Positions 14,937-24,442 are shown, numbered from the stretch's first letter. The stretch: 35,199 bases of DNA from UBA7683 sp964397855 (GCA_964397855.1 CAYNKQ010000012.1:1-35199); one strand, 5' to 3'. Numbers and translations: made by a program. The notes: generated from the sequence alone by a model not told the origin.

Positions 14937-15740
14937 TTACTGATTTGATGCAGCGACCGCCACATCTACGCAACCTTGCACAGCCGAGTGAGCTGCGCTC
15001 ACAAGCCCAGCAACTGTATGATTCTCTACTGCAATAGGTAGACCTATATGGATTGTCGGCGTGTAAGGGTGTGGAACATTGCCTTTTTGGTAATCCTGTG
15101 GCTCGCCACCACAATAGATACCAACCGGTAAGACCGAAATACCAACATTTTCAGCAGCCTCTCGTGCAGTATAAGCAGGACCATTCTTAAACGGCTGGAC
15201 CATGGCATGGTCAACCGTGTTACGAGTACCTTCCCAAAAAACAGCCATATTCTGCCCCTTAATAAGTTTCGCAACTTGGGCCCGGTGAGCTAGTAGCATT
15301 GATTCCCTGATTAGTTCTTCGGTTTCTGCCGTAACTTCAACATCTTTTCCTCTTCTGGTTGTAGGCACAGCGCCGAGTTCGTCTATCGCCCACCTCAAAG
15401 CTTTACCCGGCAACCCCGGCTGAGTGAACAACGAAGACTTTGCCGGTATGAACGTATTGCCTCGAAGTGGCCGTAGGGCTTTGACGCTTTGTGCAACCGA
15501 TACCACCACAAATTGGTCATTGGCAGTAAGATGGTTTGGTGAAACAATCAACCTTCTGTTGGCAGCGACTTCTTCGGCAATAGCATCCTCGGCACCTTCT
15601 TCAAGTGTGATACGGCTTCGGAAGACTTTGCCCAGTATTGGGTGCGCAATAAACCGTGCAAACACCGGATTCTGTTGATGCTGCGCATAGTATTCGTATA
15701 ACTCACCTGCATTCTCTAAACTGACATCTGGTCTACTCAT
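14937..15740 (-). CDS. PlsC-like 1-acylglycerol-3-phosphate acyltransferase family protein
   Basis: A protein of 267 residues. Acyltransferase motif I is NHLTAND (His70, Asp75), motif III is FWEGTRN (Glu170 region) and motif IV is ISVLPVGIY. These match the PlsC/LPLAT superfamily, which transfers acyl chains to lysophosphatidic acid or related acceptors at the membrane. No strong transmembrane helix is visible, unlike many PlsC proteins. The acceptor is unproven because CPR genomes usually lack full fatty-acid synthesis and may remodel scavenged lipids. TATAGT lies 8 nt before the ATG (leaderless). Confidence 0.85.
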   Translation of the reverse strand: MSRPDVSLENAGELYEYYAQHQQNPVFARFIAHPILGKVFRSRITLEEGAEDAIAEEVAANRRLIVSPNHLTANDQFVVVSVAQSVKALRPLRGNTFIPAKSSLFTQPGLPGKALRWAIDELGAVPTTRRGKDVEVTAETEELIRESMLLAHRAQVAKLIKGQNMAVFWEGTRNTVDHAMVQPFKNGPAYTAREAAENVGISVLPVGIYCGGEPQDYQKGNVPHPYTPTIHIGLPIAVENHTVAGLVSAAHSAVQGCVDVAVAASNQ

Positions 15741-15785
15741 TGAAAAGTACTATACCACGCTACCATTAAGAATAAAATACAAGAA

Positions 15786-17006
15786 CTACTTACTATCGGT
15801 CGTCTCTGCAAACTTTTCAGCCATTGTTGGGTTGCCACGTGTCAACCTTTTGATCGTTAGATCTTGAGCCTTGTCATTTGCTAATCTCAGATTGTTTTCT
15901 GAAGAAAGCAGTGCTTGCTTGGTTTTTTCAAGTTGTTTGATTGTCTTGTCTATGCCGTCAATCGCATCTGTAAACTTACGGCTTGCAAGATCGTAGTTAT
16001 GAGCAAACCCTTTTTTGAATGTTTCCATGCTGTTTTCAAAGTTTGTGATATCAATGTTTTGCGCTTTGACTAATGCAAGTTCGGCTTTGTACTGCATTGA
16101 GTTTATTGCCGCGTTGCGCAGCAGAGTAATTATTTGAATAAAGAACTGTGGACGAATGACGTACATTTTTGGATATTTATGCGAAACGTCCACAATACCT
16201 GTGTTGTATAGTTCGCTGTCGGCTTCAAGCAACGAAACTAGAACAGCGTATTCACAGTTCTTTTTAGTACGATCATCGTTAAGCTTACTCAGGAAATCTT
16301 CGTTCTTCTTTTTCGTAGCCGTTTCATCACCTTCGTTCTTCATCTCAAACATTATGGAAATAATCTCGTTGCCGGCTTTGTCGGTTTCGCGATAGACGTA
16401 GTCACCTTTGGTTCCGACACTAGCATCGTTATCTTTTTCAAAATAAGCGTTTGGAAAGGCGCTGGCGCGGATCTTGTTAAATTCAATCTCGCAGTGCTGC
16501 TCAAGCGTTTCACCAAGCATCTTCGTAGAAAGTTTGGCTTTCATATCTTTATACAAGGCAATCGTTTCATCTTTAGACCGAAGCTCAGCCTCGTACTTAA
16601 CTTTAAGTGAAGATTCAAGCAGTTGCTTTTCTGATTCCTTGTTTTCTAATTTATTTGAAAGCTCATTGCGTTCTTTTTCTAACTTATTCACCGCTTCAGT
16701 CAATGCCAATTTCTTCTCAGTCTCAGATGCCTCAATCTTTGCCTGAAGTCGTGCCACTTCCGCACCTGCTTCGGCTTTTAACTTGGCAATTTCAGCATCC
16801 TTCTTCGCAGCCTCAGCCTGTAGCTCATTCTTGGTCTTAGCTTCTGCCAGTTGAACAGCACTTTCTTTTTCTCTCTCAAGCAACGCCAAGCGCTCATGAA
16901 GCTCACTTTCAAACTCTTGGTTACGAACCTGCTTTAAGATATCAGCAAATCCTGCCTCATCAATCTTAAAAGCTTTTTTACAATGTGGACATATAATTTC
17001 GTTCAT
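15786..17006 (-). CDS. DUF2130 coiled-coil protein
   Basis: A protein of 406 residues. It opens with a CPHCKKAF zinc-knuckle-like motif, continues with a long Glu/Lys/Ala coiled coil (about residues 25-150), and ends in the DUF2130 domain. That domain has GTKGDYVYRE, IMFEMKNEGD and YAVLVSLLE, which look like a PD-(D/E)XK nuclease-type core. Biochemical role is unknown. The domain layout recalls RmuC (coiled coil plus nuclease fold). A TATAAT box lies 9 nt before the ATG. Confidence 0.85.
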   Translation of the reverse strand: MNEIICPHCKKAFKIDEAGFADILKQVRNQEFESELHERLALLEREKESAVQLAEAKTKNELQAEAAKKDAEIAKLKAEAGAEVARLQAKIEASETEKKLALTEAVNKLEKERNELSNKLENKESEKQLLESSLKVKYEAELRSKDETIALYKDMKAKLSTKMLGETLEQHCEIEFNKIRASAFPNAYFEKDNDASVGTKGDYVYRETDKAGNEIISIMFEMKNEGDETATKKKNEDFLSKLNDDRTKKNCEYAVLVSLLEADSELYNTGIVDVSHKYPKMYVIRPQFFIQIITLLRNAAINSMQYKAELALVKAQNIDITNFENSMETFKKGFAHNYDLASRKFTDAIDGIDKTIKQLEKTKQALLSSENNLRLANDKAQDLTIKRLTRGNPTMAEKFAETTDSK

Positions 17007-17060
17007 GTGGTTCTTATTATACCTTTTTAGTTCATTACTACGTATTATTCAATCAGCGGC

Positions 17061-17288
17061 TTAGGAACGAGACACATAGTCTGGACAATTCGTTGAGATA
17101 TATGAGTGCAGGCCTTGGCCATTTTGTGCGAGTTTCTTCATAGTCTCTATTGCAGTATTCCCAGCGCTACTATAGCTATACAGATAAAGTACATGACGCC
17201 CAGATTTAAACTGCACGGTTATACAATCAGTGCCGATTTGATATGCTACAATTCCTGATTGGCCACTTACATTTGCATAACTTTCCAT
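17061..17288 (-). CDS. KTSC-like small protein
   Basis: A protein of 75 residues. SGIVAYQIGTDCITVQFKSG, then LYLYSYSSAG and MKKLAQNGQGLHSYIS, match the KTSC-type small domain. The role of this domain is unclear; it is often found alone or beside nucleic-acid enzymes. A strong AAGGAGG lies 6 bases before the ATG, so this gene uses a normal leader. It lies 160 bp downstream of hsdR on the same strand, separated by a long hairpin, and appears to have its own AT-rich promoter (TTGAAA, 17 bp, TAATGA). Confidence 0.75.
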   Translation of the reverse strand: MESYANVSGQSGIVAYQIGTDCITVQFKSGRHVLYLYSYSSAGNTAIETMKKLAQNGQGLHSYISTNCPDYVSRS

Positions 17289-17387
17289 AAGTTACCTCCT
17301 TACAGAACAATCATACAAAATCATTATTAACTTAAAATTAACTTTTCAATTTTGTGGAAGAAACACCTTTAAATACCCTCGAGACAA

Positions 17388-17449
17388 ACTTAAGGTGACA
17401 AAACGACAGACGGCGCACTGTCAGCTGAATTGGTTTTGTAACCTTGAGC
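17388..17449. terminator. Long stem-loop at the 3' end of hsdR
   Basis: AAGGT and ACAAAAC at about 17392-17404 pair with GTTTTGT and ACCTT at about 17433-17445, with an inner GACAG/CTGTC stem. It starts directly after the hsdR stop codon. A U run is weak, so it may be a 3'-end processing or stability element, or an inefficient terminator. Confidence 0.55.
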
Positions 17450-20277
17450 TAAATATGATTGACGAATGTCTCAATAAAGTCGTTAAACTTTATACTCACA
17501 CGCTTTATAATCCCATTAAGCTGTAATATTCCGGGTTTTTCTACTAGAGTACTGACTAGTTCGGCTTTACGGGGTTTTCGGTTGGTGAATATATAGCTTT
17601 CAACCAACTTCTCAAGTTCTGCGGGTGAGACGCCTTCTTCTTCGCTAATTTTTTTCAGTGCCTCAGTACGTTCTTTTGACCAGAATTCGCTAAACGCAGC
17701 CTCTACTTCGTCGCTGTTTGATATTTGGGGAATAGTTCCATTTATAAATTTTTCAATCAAATCACGCTTGCTACGTAGGTTAGCATCACCCGAAAGTGTA
17801 CTGAGGATTTTACCGGTTATAGCTTTTTTGTCAGCTTCGTTTGCACCAACCAGCTGCGCAAGGAGTCCAAGAATATAATCTACATTTATGTCATCACGGC
17901 GCACTAGTTCTAACTCAAAATCTACATCATCAAGTATTGAAACTTTTTCTCTTTCGGTATTAACACGTACCTTGTCATAGATATCAAGATATTTGCTTTT
18001 GTAATCTTCAAATTCTTGTTCGGTAATGGCAGTGTCACTAAAATCAAAATCAACAAACGAAGCCAATACGTTTTTAGCCCTTAGCAACTCCCTAAACATT
18101 GTCACAAACTCCAGCTCGGCTTCTTCACCGACAAGCTCATCTACTGCTTGTGGAATAACCACGATCTGTCGCAATCGTTCGGTTGCTTCTTTAAAAACCG
18201 CCAAATAATCTTCATACGGTTGCAAAAAGATTTTTTCTTTTGCGTTCTTGTCTGCATACAAACGAAGCGCATCGTCCGTTGCTTTTTTTAAGTTTCTAAA
18301 CACCACAATGTTACCCTGTGACTTTGTGTCGTTAAGAATGCGATTGGTGCGTGAGTAGGCTTGCAGCAGGCCGTGGTATCTTAGATTCTTATCAACATAG
18401 AGCGTATTGAGTGTTTTGCTATCAAACCCTGTCAGGAACATGTTTACAACCAGTAGTACATCGATCTCACGTTTTTTAACCCGGTCGGCAATATCACGGT
18501 AATAGTTGTAGAAACTTTGACTATCTCTGGTCGTGTAGTTGGTTCCAAAAAGTGCATTGTAATCTCGGATGTACCCTTCCAGCTTATCGCGCGAATGTTG
18601 ATCCACCTGATTGAAAAGATCCAACTGCACATCTTCGTCCAGCAAACCGGTGGCGCCCTTATCTTCTTCGTTAGCAGTGTAACTAAATATTGTCGCCACC
18701 CGAAGCTTTCGCTCAGACTTAGCTTGCTTAGATTTAAAGATATCGTAATACTTGGTTAACGTATCGACGTTGCTAATTGCAAATATCGACGTAAAGTCAC
18801 GAGCGTGCGTTTTACGATCATGATTAAGCAAAATATAGTCTACGATTTTTTCAAGCCGTTTGGGTGATTCCATCAGCTCTTTGACGTCAATTGCTTCAAC
18901 GTCTATGTCTACCTCGTTAGCGCTGTCGTTTTTTCGCTTATATTTACCTACATATTCAACAGAGAACTTTAGTACGTTTTCATCCGCAATTGCGTCAGTA
19001 ATAACATACTTATGCAGACACCTACCGAATAAATCAGCAGTAGTTCGCTTAACGGGACCACTAGCATTATCTTCAAAAATTGGCGTACCGGTAAAGCCAA
19101 ACAGCTGGTGATTAGTGAAGTATTCGGTAATACGTTTATGAGTTTCGCCGAACTGGCTTCGATGACATTCATCAAAAATAAATACAATCTTTTCTTCTTT
19201 ATGCCGACCCATTTTTAATAGATGACGATCATTGCTAATTGCGTTATTAAGCTTCTGAATAGTTGTAACGATCAGTCGATTTTCTGGATCTCCAAATTGC
19301 TTGACTAACTTAGCAGTGTTATTAGTTGTATCAACGCTCTGGGCCTTAAAACTATTAAATTCACGAATGGTTTGTGTATCAAGATCATTCCTATCAACTA
19401 CAAATACAACCTTATAAATATCCGGTTGGTCGAGTAAAATCTGACTTGCTTTAAACGATGTCAGCGTTTTACCACTACCTGTAGTGTGCCATATATAGCC
19501 ACCGGAGCTACTGTTTTTAACACGATCAACAATCGCTTCGACTGCATAATATTGATACGGTCGTAGCAGCATCAGCTGTTTTGTTTCTGCTAGCACAGTG
19601 TACTTTGCAACCATTTTAGCAATATGACATTTTTCTAAGAATATCTGCGCGAAATCATGTAAATCTGTAACTTTATTATTATCTTTATCTGCCCAGAATG
19701 AAGTAAATTTAAACGAGCCTTTACCGCCAGAATTTGCATAATATTTTGTATTAACACCATTACTAATCACAAATAACTGGATAAACTGAAATAAACCATT
19801 ATTACTGCCGTAGCTGTGGCGCTGGTATCGATTTGTCTGATTGAACGCTTCTTTAAGCTCCAGCCCACGACGCTTAAGTTCGATCTGTACTAATGGCAAG
19901 CCATTGATCAAAATTGTCACATCGTACCGGTTTTTATAACTACCCCGTACAGTAGTCTGGTTGGTTACCTGAAACTGATTCTGACACCACTGCTTTTGAT
20001 TAAAAAATTCCACATACGCACTACTACCATCGTCACGAACCAGGTGAAACTTATCACGAAGCACCTTAGCCCGCTCAAAAATACTACCTTTACCCAAATG
20101 ATTCAAAACTTTAGCAAATTCTTTATCACTAAAGGTAATTTTATTGTGTCTCTGAAGTTGAGTACGCAAATTAGCAACCAAACTAGCTTCATCAGCAATA
20201 TCCACCCGCTCATACTTAAGCTCTTGCAGCTGTGCAATAAGATTATTCTCTAATGCCTGTTCGGATTGTCTCGTCAT
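17449..20277 (-). CDS. hsdR: Type I restriction enzyme HsdR subunit
   Basis: A protein of 942 residues. The N-terminal nuclease has D119, E133 and K135 (YDVTILINGLPLVQIELK) plus a QxxxY motif near 147-151. The SF2 translocase follows with TTGSGKT (265-271), DECH (369-372) and TGTP (396-399). Helicase domain 2 follows with LLVVNMFLTGFDSKTLNTLYVDK and LLQAYSRTNR, then the C-terminal region that docks on the HsdM2S methyltransferase. HsdR translocates and cuts DNA lacking the host methylation. The gene is separated from hsdM/hsdS by an opposite-strand cassette. It appears to have its own leaderless promoter (TAGAAT 8 nt before ATG). All key residues are intact. Confidence 0.96.
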   Translation of the reverse strand: MTRQSEQALENNLIAQLQELKYERVDIADEASLVANLRTQLQRHNKITFSDKEFAKVLNHLGKGSIFERAKVLRDKFHLVRDDGSSAYVEFFNQKQWCQNQFQVTNQTTVRGSYKNRYDVTILINGLPLVQIELKRRGLELKEAFNQTNRYQRHSYGSNNGLFQFIQLFVISNGVNTKYYANSGGKGSFKFTSFWADKDNNKVTDLHDFAQIFLEKCHIAKMVAKYTVLAETKQLMLLRPYQYYAVEAIVDRVKNSSSGGYIWHTTGSGKTLTSFKASQILLDQPDIYKVVFVVDRNDLDTQTIREFNSFKAQSVDTTNNTAKLVKQFGDPENRLIVTTIQKLNNAISNDRHLLKMGRHKEEKIVFIFDECHRSQFGETHKRITEYFTNHQLFGFTGTPIFEDNASGPVKRTTADLFGRCLHKYVITDAIADENVLKFSVEYVGKYKRKNDSANEVDIDVEAIDVKELMESPKRLEKIVDYILLNHDRKTHARDFTSIFAISNVDTLTKYYDIFKSKQAKSERKLRVATIFSYTANEEDKGATGLLDEDVQLDLFNQVDQHSRDKLEGYIRDYNALFGTNYTTRDSQSFYNYYRDIADRVKKREIDVLLVVNMFLTGFDSKTLNTLYVDKNLRYHGLLQAYSRTNRILNDTKSQGNIVVFRNLKKATDDALRLYADKNAKEKIFLQPYEDYLAVFKEATERLRQIVVIPQAVDELVGEEAELEFVTMFRELLRAKNVLASFVDFDFSDTAITEQEFEDYKSKYLDIYDKVRVNTEREKVSILDDVDFELELVRRDDINVDYILGLLAQLVGANEADKKAITGKILSTLSGDANLRSKRDLIEKFINGTIPQISNSDEVEAAFSEFWSKERTEALKKISEEEGVSPAELEKLVESYIFTNRKPRKAELVSTLVEKPGILQLNGIIKRVSIKFNDFIETFVNHI

Positions 20278-20306
20278 TTCCTACAATTCTACCCTATAAT
20301 GGTCCT
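20278..20306. promoter_or_regulatory. Divergent promoter between hsdR and the zeta-like gene
   Basis: Within 29 bp lie a minus-strand TAGAAT (20286-20291, 8 nt before the hsdR ATG) and a plus-strand TATAAT (20295-20300, 6 nt before ATG 20307). Both transcripts would be leaderless, and each promoter's upstream part lies inside the other gene. Confidence 0.6.
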
Positions 20307-21016
20307 ATGAGCGAAGAAGAAGCCAAAAAATGGGTTAAGGATAAGACAAATCAGCAAAAAGTTATTGCAGAGTCTACTGGCACGAACCCCCGCTCAGACA
20401 AGCTGGCCTATTTTATGGCAGGAATTCCGGGTGCAGGTAAAACCGAACTTGCCAAAGGGTTGCAAGGTAGTCCTCTCGGTGATTTTACTGTTATTGAACA
20501 CGACAAGCTTGTTGAATATATCGACAACTACAAACCAGAAAACTATTACAATTTTCGTACGGCAGGAAGCACGCTGGTAACTAAGCTGTTTGAACATTGC
20601 TTAAAAAACGGGTGTTCATTTATTTTTGACGGCACGCTCTCGCACGACAATGGATTTAAGAATATTCAAAAAGCACTCAAGCATGGATTTTCAGTAATTG
20701 TATTGTATGTTCACCAAGATGTTGCGAGTGCATGGAAACTCACTCAAGACCGGGAACTGGTCAAAAAGCGCTCTATTGAAAAAATTGGATTTATTAAAAC
20801 ATGTCAAAACATTACACTCAGTCTTAAAGCTATTTTTAAATCTTTCAAAATAACCCAAATTTTGCATTCTGGATAGTGAAAAAGAACGGGGCTCCAGGTA
20901 TGGAAGATTCTCAGATGTACTTTCACGATACTATCGACGAAAAAGGCGGGAGCAAGGAAATTATTGAACAGATACTCGAAGAAGAGTATAATGTAGAGAA
21001 GATCGCAGGCGCATAA
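20307..21016 (+). pseudogene. Zeta-toxin-like kinase, frameshifted
   Basis: The start at 20307 follows TATAAT by 6 nt. The protein has a P-loop (GIPGAGKTE), VIEHDKL and IFDGTLSH, matching zeta-toxin/PezT-like kinases. These phosphorylate UDP-N-acetylglucosamine or similar targets and usually need an antitoxin. The first frame stops at 20876. The -1 frame continues as NNPNFAFWIVKKNGAPG... to a stop at 21016 and looks like the natural C-terminus. One missing A in the run at about 20846-20850 would explain the break and would read SFKNNPNF. It may be real inactivation or a homopolymer sequencing error. I saw no canonical slippery heptamer, so programmed frameshifting is less likely. Confidence 0.7.
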
Positions 21017-21018
21017 CT

Positions 21019-21171
21019 ATGGAACTTATTCTTACAAAAGCACAAAAACAATACCTCAAAAAAAAGGGGGTTATTTCGCCTACCTCTCTACAAAAAGCTT
21101 ATACTGAATCTGTTAAAGAGCAACAGGCTATCAAAAAAGCTGCTGAAAAAATTAGAAAAAACCAAAAATAG
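21019..21171 (+). CDS. Small basic protein (50 aa) downstream of the zeta-like gene
   Basis: An ORF of 50 codons starting MELILTKAQKQYLKKKGVIS, highly basic, predicted helical, ending KAAEKIRKNQK. The ATG lies two bases after the TAA of the restored zeta-like frame, so translational coupling is likely. No family is recognised. Position suggests an antitoxin or accessory peptide for the kinase. However, epsilon-type antitoxins are usually encoded upstream and are acidic, so this is only a guess. Confidence 0.55.
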   Translation: MELILTKAQKQYLKKKGVISPTSLQKAYTESVKEQQAIKKAAEKIRKNQK

Positions 21172-21216
21172 ACTACTAGGAGCACTTAAAAAATAGTGCC
21201 GATTCTGTGGATCTAC

Positions 21217-22800
21217 TTACGCCTTATTGGCGCTCACAATGCTGCGCCTAAATTCTTTAGCCTCCGGCTGCATATGAAACTCAACTGATGCGCCATTAAA
21301 CTCGTTGACTACAGCATCCCTAACCTCTTCTAGGGGTACTCTGAAGAATTCCTTACGATTGTTGACCTGGTTGATACGCCGCGAAGCAAACCGATCATGC
21401 AAATTCTTCTCTAATTTATATGCTTGGTCTGAAAACACCAAAGCATGTACATCAAATCTGAAGGGTACGGAAGCATCTCCCAGTTCATTGATTCGCTCAA
21501 TTGGCTCAAGTCGTCTTGTTACGCCAATTTTAATAACGTCTTTACCAAATGCTCCAATGTTAGATATAACATAAACATACCCAGCCCTAGCGTGTGCTTC
21601 ACGGTAGTCAACTTCTTCTTTGCGTTTATTGATTTTTGCTAGTTTGGATTCCAACCCGTTAATTTCTTTCTGCAAAGACTGTCTGTCTGCGCGCTCTTGC
21701 ATCAAAAGGTGCTGTAAACGTGCAAGCTCAGTGTTTATGTGAGTTTCGTCTTTTTCTAGCTTTGCACGTTCTCGTGCAATTTCCAGTTGTAGCTTCTTTT
21801 CTTCTCGTTCTTGTTCTCGCTGTTCTCTGAGTATCTCTTTTTCATGTTCCAGGAGCTCTTTGTACTTAAAGGTGGCGTCTAATTCTTTAATCTTTAGCTC
21901 TAAATAATCATAACTAATGGAAACTAGCTGATCATTAGAATTGATAACATCGAATGCTTTGCGTACTTTACGTTCAGACAAATCACGGTTGCGATACGTT
22001 ACTTTTGCCACGACGTTATCGCAGTGAGTATTAAACGACCATAATGACATCTTCACTTGCTGCCGAACCATCTTCTTACCAGCAGATAGGCTGCCATTAT
22101 AGGTAATACCTTCAGAAGAATTACAAGCAATGTTATTTTTTACCATCTTCTTCTGTTCATCTTGCAGCTTGATCATCTCCGTTTTGTATAACGCAGATGT
22201 AGAGGTATCGAAATCAATATCATAAAAACCGAGATCCTGTAAATCTACTTCTTTTTCAAGAGGAATCAGTTTGGTTTTAAGGTCAGCTATTTTACTACTA
22301 ATTTTTTCGTAAAGCGCACGAGACTCTTCTAAACTCTTTTTTGAGTCATCTAGTTCTTCTTTGATATCTTGTAAGGCTTTTTCTTTTGTCTTTTCGATCT
22401 CATTCTGTGTAGACTCTAGCGTTTGCAGGGCTTTTCTATGTGAAGTCTTTTCGTTAAGCTCTGACTGCACAGAGGTTAGCTGAGTTTTCGTATCCTTATA
22501 CTGGGCCTTAAGGGTTGCAAGCACTGCGAGTGATTTATCGTGCAATATCTTCTGCTCAATTTGTTTTTCCAGAATATCCAATTCCGCAACTTTATCTAAA
22601 TTTAAATCTAATATACGCTGACGCTGCTTCTTATTGTCATCGGCATTAATGACAAGCAGAACGCAACCCACGATCGTAGGAATAAAAAGGAAAATCCACC
22701 CACCAAGTAAGGTGCCGATCGTTATCGGATGAAGATACCATGGCTTTGTAAAGTATTGTCGTAGAGCCACATTATTTAAATCTCGCGTATTCCCACTCAT
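21217..22800 (-). CDS. Membrane-anchored coiled-coil protein with DUF4041 and GIY-YIG (T5orf172) domain
   Basis: A protein of 527 residues. One or two hydrophobic helices lie at about 24-51 (PITIGTLLGGWIFLFIPTIVG), followed by a coiled coil (about 55-180) and a DUF4041-like middle region (DLGFYDIDFDTSTSALYK onward). A second coiled coil follows, then a T5orf172/MUG113 GIY-YIG-type domain from 406 to 495: GYVYVISNIGAFGKDVIKIG, TRRLEPIERINELGDASVPF, FASRRINQVNNRKEFF. GIY-YIG domains cleave DNA with one metal. The start overlaps the hsdS stop as ATGA, so it is translated with the restriction operon. It probably serves as an accessory effector at the membrane. Confidence 0.85.
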   Translation of the reverse strand: MSGNTRDLNNVALRQYFTKPWYLHPITIGTLLGGWIFLFIPTIVGCVLLVINADDNKKQRQRILDLNLDKVAELDILEKQIEQKILHDKSLAVLATLKAQYKDTKTQLTSVQSELNEKTSHRKALQTLESTQNEIEKTKEKALQDIKEELDDSKKSLEESRALYEKISSKIADLKTKLIPLEKEVDLQDLGFYDIDFDTSTSALYKTEMIKLQDEQKKMVKNNIACNSSEGITYNGSLSAGKKMVRQQVKMSLWSFNTHCDNVVAKVTYRNRDLSERKVRKAFDVINSNDQLVSISYDYLELKIKELDATFKYKELLEHEKEILREQREQEREEKKLQLEIARERAKLEKDETHINTELARLQHLLMQERADRQSLQKEINGLESKLAKINKRKEEVDYREAHARAGYVYVISNIGAFGKDVIKIGVTRRLEPIERINELGDASVPFRFDVHALVFSDQAYKLEKNLHDRFASRRINQVNNRKEFFRVPLEEVRDAVVNEFNGASVEFHMQPEAKEFRRSIVSANKA

Positions 22801-23984
22801 ACAAACATCCTTTTAAGAAGACCTTTTTTCCATTGTTTTACGACTAGGAGAAGAGCCTCCTCTGCCCTTAACTTACCATCTAATACGGTAAGGAAACTGG
22901 CAGTTCTCTGCTGCTCATCAACTGGAGGAAGGCGCAACTTTAATGCAGAGAACTGTTCATAACTGACTTGCTTACCATCACGAATTCCTATTACTGTACT
23001 GTTAAGCATCGAGATGAATTCTTCTCGTTTAAAATAGTGCTTGAAAAATTCCGGAACTATCATCTCATTGCCTCGTAGAACCGTGTAGGCCGGACTAGAA
23101 ATACCCAGGATATTCGACTTCTCTATTCCTCCTTGAAACGAACGTAAGCTGATTACAAAATCATCTGGTTCAATTATCTTATAGTTTTTTACACCTGCAT
23201 CAGATTGGTCAATTTTTCTGCCGAGTGAGTCCCTCCTCACAATTCCACCATCTTGAGTAGCCGATAGTACAGGTAGTCTACCTTCATGATTTCGGTTTGA
23301 TATATTTACGAATAAATCGCCAGCTTTGTATGTTTTCCAGTCAGTAAAAAACTTGCCATTCTCATCCTTGAATCGCATTTGCTGGCTAAAGATTTTTTGC
23401 ATGATACCTTTTTTATATTTTTTCAGTAACTCAACTTTTCTCACTTGATTTACAATTCGCTCATCGATAATTTTTAGAAATGCAGCAATCTTTTCTTGTT
23501 CCAGTTTTGCGGGTAGAGTAACCTGCATCGTAAAATAATCACTTACACTCATATTAAGCAAGCCGTGATTTCTGGCACCTTCTTGAGCAATTTTTTCAAT
23601 TTCAGAGTTTAGTTTTCCGGCCTCTATGTATTGGTCAAAAAATAATTCGCCGCGATCTTTAAGCTTAAAACAAATGTACAGAGTAGAGACTACACCCTTT
23701 TCATCGTGGATTAACCGCTTAATGGCCCCCATGGGATAGCCTTTTGAATAACTTTTATTGTACGCGTAGTCATTTTTATGAAGTAGGTAATAATTTTTTA
23801 CATTTTTTGCAGCAACAATTTTAGAAAAATATTTCTCCTGACCAACCAGCCCTTGTTGTGCAGATATTGTGAGAATATTTTGGTTATTCTCTTTATTTCT
23901 TCTTACAACTCGATCCGCAATATCACTGAGTCTTTTAACCCGCCACTCATCGGTAAATTGCGGGAAACGAAGCTGGGGAGTCAT
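22797..23984 (-). CDS. hsdS: Type I restriction-modification specificity subunit HsdS
   Basis: A protein of 395 residues with two target-recognition domains, each followed by a conserved helical spacer: LPAKLEQEKIAAFLKIID near 157-174 and LPPVDEQQRTASFLTVLDGKL near 352-372. HsdS reads the bipartite DNA target and bridges two HsdM subunits. The target cannot be deduced from sequence. The gene overlaps its upstream neighbour and the downstream coiled-coil gene by 4 bp each (ATGA), using TGA as stop. Length is normal and both halves are complete. Confidence 0.93.
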   Translation of the reverse strand: MTPQLRFPQFTDEWRVKRLSDIADRVVRRNKENNQNILTISAQQGLVGQEKYFSKIVAAKNVKNYYLLHKNDYAYNKSYSKGYPMGAIKRLIHDEKGVVSTLYICFKLKDRGELFFDQYIEAGKLNSEIEKIAQEGARNHGLLNMSVSDYFTMQVTLPAKLEQEKIAAFLKIIDERIVNQVRKVELLKKYKKGIMQKIFSQQMRFKDENGKFFTDWKTYKAGDLFVNISNRNHEGRLPVLSATQDGGIVRRDSLGRKIDQSDAGVKNYKIIEPDDFVISLRSFQGGIEKSNILGISSPAYTVLRGNEMIVPEFFKHYFKREEFISMLNSTVIGIRDGKQVSYEQFSALKLRLPPVDEQQRTASFLTVLDGKLRAEEALLLVVKQWKKGLLKRMFV

Positions 23985-24442
23985 CCCTTCACCTCGTTCT
24001 CTCTACTTTCTTTATTCCACAAAAGCAATGAGCCAAATGCGAAGAATGACATTATCACGGTTCCAATAATGAGGCCAGTCCAGAACTTTGATCCGCTCAT
24101 TTGCTTACCATCCCAACCAAGAGCAGCACCCATAAAGAAGGTCACCGACACAAATCCACCGGTCCAGAACATATCTATCATCCAATTGTATAAAAACCTT
24201 CTAATACCATGGGGTACGTTGAAACTACCAACTACACCAGCGTCACTATACTTTAAATGTGATCCAGTGGTAATTATAAACAAAAATGCTAATATACCTG
24301 GAAATAATGTAAATCCTCGAGTGAAACTCCACAGATCCGTGCTAATTGCCGGTATCGCAAATAAGGCAGCCGTGAGCGCCACAACCGTGGTTGCAATAAT
24401 AATTCGTTGTTGTTCTTTTAAATCTGGCTGATATTCGCTCAT
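23981..24442 (-). CDS. Four-helix membrane protein in the hsd operon
   Basis: A protein of 153 residues with four hydrophobic segments: IIIATTVVALTAALFAI, LFPGILAFLFIITTG, MFWTGGFVSVTFFMGAAL and FWTGLIIGTVIMSFFAFGSLLLW. Short charged ends face the cytoplasm. I do not recognise a family. It overlaps both the winged-helix gene upstream and hsdS downstream by 4 bp. It is thus obligatorily co-expressed with the restriction system, although no standard type I system needs a membrane protein. Possible roles are an anchor, a pore-forming effector or a partner for the membrane-anchored GIY-YIG protein. Confidence 0.75.
   Translation of the reverse strand: MSEYQPDLKEQQRIIIATTVVALTAALFAIPAISTDLWSFTRGFTLFPGILAFLFIITTGSHLKYSDAGVVGSFNVPHGIRRFLYNWMIDMFWTGGFVSVTFFMGAALGWDGKQMSGSKFWTGLIIGTVIMSFFAFGSLLLWNKESRENEVKG

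Noticed and set aside
20820..20880. Programmed -1 frameshift in the zeta-like gene
   Set aside because: The TTTTTAAA run would lead straight to a TAA in the -1 frame, and no canonical slippery heptamer lies after it. A lost A in a short A run explains the data better.
22797..24442. Recoded TGA (Gracilibacteria-type code)
   Set aside because: TGA serves as a clean stop in ATGA overlaps at 22797, 23981 and 24439, with intact family C-termini.
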